Shown here: positions 5,704 through 5,769 of the stretch, piece after piece | How positions within the stretch are numbered: the first letter of the stretch is position 1 | Layout: each line of letters starts with the position of its first letter | NCBI GenBank assembly: GCA_002431355.1 | Contig: DJEQ01000077.1 | Span: 3,572-9,340, forward strand | Length of the DNA stretch: 5,769 bases | Origin: Oribacterium sp. UBA5894 | GTDB taxonomy: Bacteria; Bacillota; Clostridia; Lachnospirales; Lachnospiraceae | Direction: 5' to 3' | Translations under genes and position numbers: made by a program | Notes under the pieces: generated by a model | What the model saw: only the letters and a program-made list of their open reading frames with translations | The model's database searches: none | What the model was told of the DNA's origin: nothing

Positions 5704-5729
5704 CGAATTTCAGGTAAAATCGGCGTAAG
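5702..5729 (-). promoter_or_regulatory. Candidate PhoP-type (Pho box) direct repeats
   Basis: The minus strand reads CTTACG, TTTACC and TTCGCA, each separated by exactly 5 nt (11-bp period). Bacillus PhoP binds repeats of TT(A/T/C)ACA with about 5-nt gaps; the three hexamers match at 4, 5 and 5 of 6 positions. Phosphate control is established for ugp in E. coli (PhoB), so the location about 150 nt before ugpC is sensible. None of the hexamers is perfect. Confidence 0.28.
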
Positions 5730-5750
5730 GCACAGAGAGGGAGCGCACCC

Positions 5751-5769
5751 GTGGCCGGAGGGGGAGCCC
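5751..5769 (+). repeat. Right copy of the 19-bp inverted repeat, at the window edge
   Basis: The plus strand reads GTGGCCGGAGGGGGAGCCC, the exact reverse complement of 76-94. It stops at the last base of the window, so the match may continue outward. The bases just inside differ from those beside the left copy, so the inner edge is sharp here too. Confidence 0.8.

Noticed and set aside
5507..5728. A 73-codon plus-strand open frame over the ugpC start and leader
   Set aside because: It overlaps the ugpC start antisense, lacks a good ribosome binding site, and its translation is low-complexity Phe/Leu/Ser from the T-rich complement of a purine-rich leader.
1..5769. CRISPR array, tRNA, rRNA, riboswitch or phage genes
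   Set aside because: I looked on both strands and saw no spaced direct repeats, tRNA-like cloverleaf, rRNA sequence, known riboswitch core, or integrase, transposase or phage motifs.

Overview
The window holds one complete minus-strand operon for uptake and breakdown of glycerol-3-phosphate and glycerophosphodiesters, in transcription order ugpC, ugpA, ugpE, ugpB, ugpQ (right to left). Five recognised genes fill almost all of 102-5555. The binding protein carries a lipoprotein signal peptide with a Ser/Thr/Ala-rich tether, and several genes have strong AGGAGG-type ribosome binding sites. Together with GTG starts and moderately GC-rich codon use, this points to a low-GC-lineage Gram-positive, most likely a clostridial (Lachnospiraceae-like) gut or oral bacterium. 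That placement is inference.

Layout: 5556-5769 is the upstream leader. It has a weak candidate PhoP-type box, a short hairpin and an open small reading frame. 4413-5555 is the ABC ATPase. A 99-nt spacer with an imperfect hairpin follows. 3450-4313 and 2533-3450 are the two membrane permeases, joined by a TGATG stop/start overlap. The 197-nt stretch 2334-2530 before the binding-protein gene is rich in inverted repeats and is also crossed by a 67-codon open frame that touches both neighbouring genes. 882-2333 is the substrate-binding lipoprotein, and 102-848, after 33 nt, is a cytoplasmic glycerophosphodiester phosphodiesterase. I see no convincing terminator in 1-101.

How the genes work together: UgpB captures the substrate outside the membrane, the UgpA/UgpE channel driven by UgpC imports it, and UgpQ cleaves imported glycerophosphodiesters to glycerol-3-phosphate plus an alcohol. 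The E. coli operon runs ugpBAECQ; here the ATPase is first and the binding protein fourth, so the complement is the same but the order is rearranged.

I find no undescribed biological system in the coding content. The most unusual signal is a perfect 19-bp inverted repeat bracketing the operon (76-94 and 5751-5769), the right copy ending exactly at the window edge. It suggests two inverted copies of a longer dispersed repeat or element lying outside the operon.
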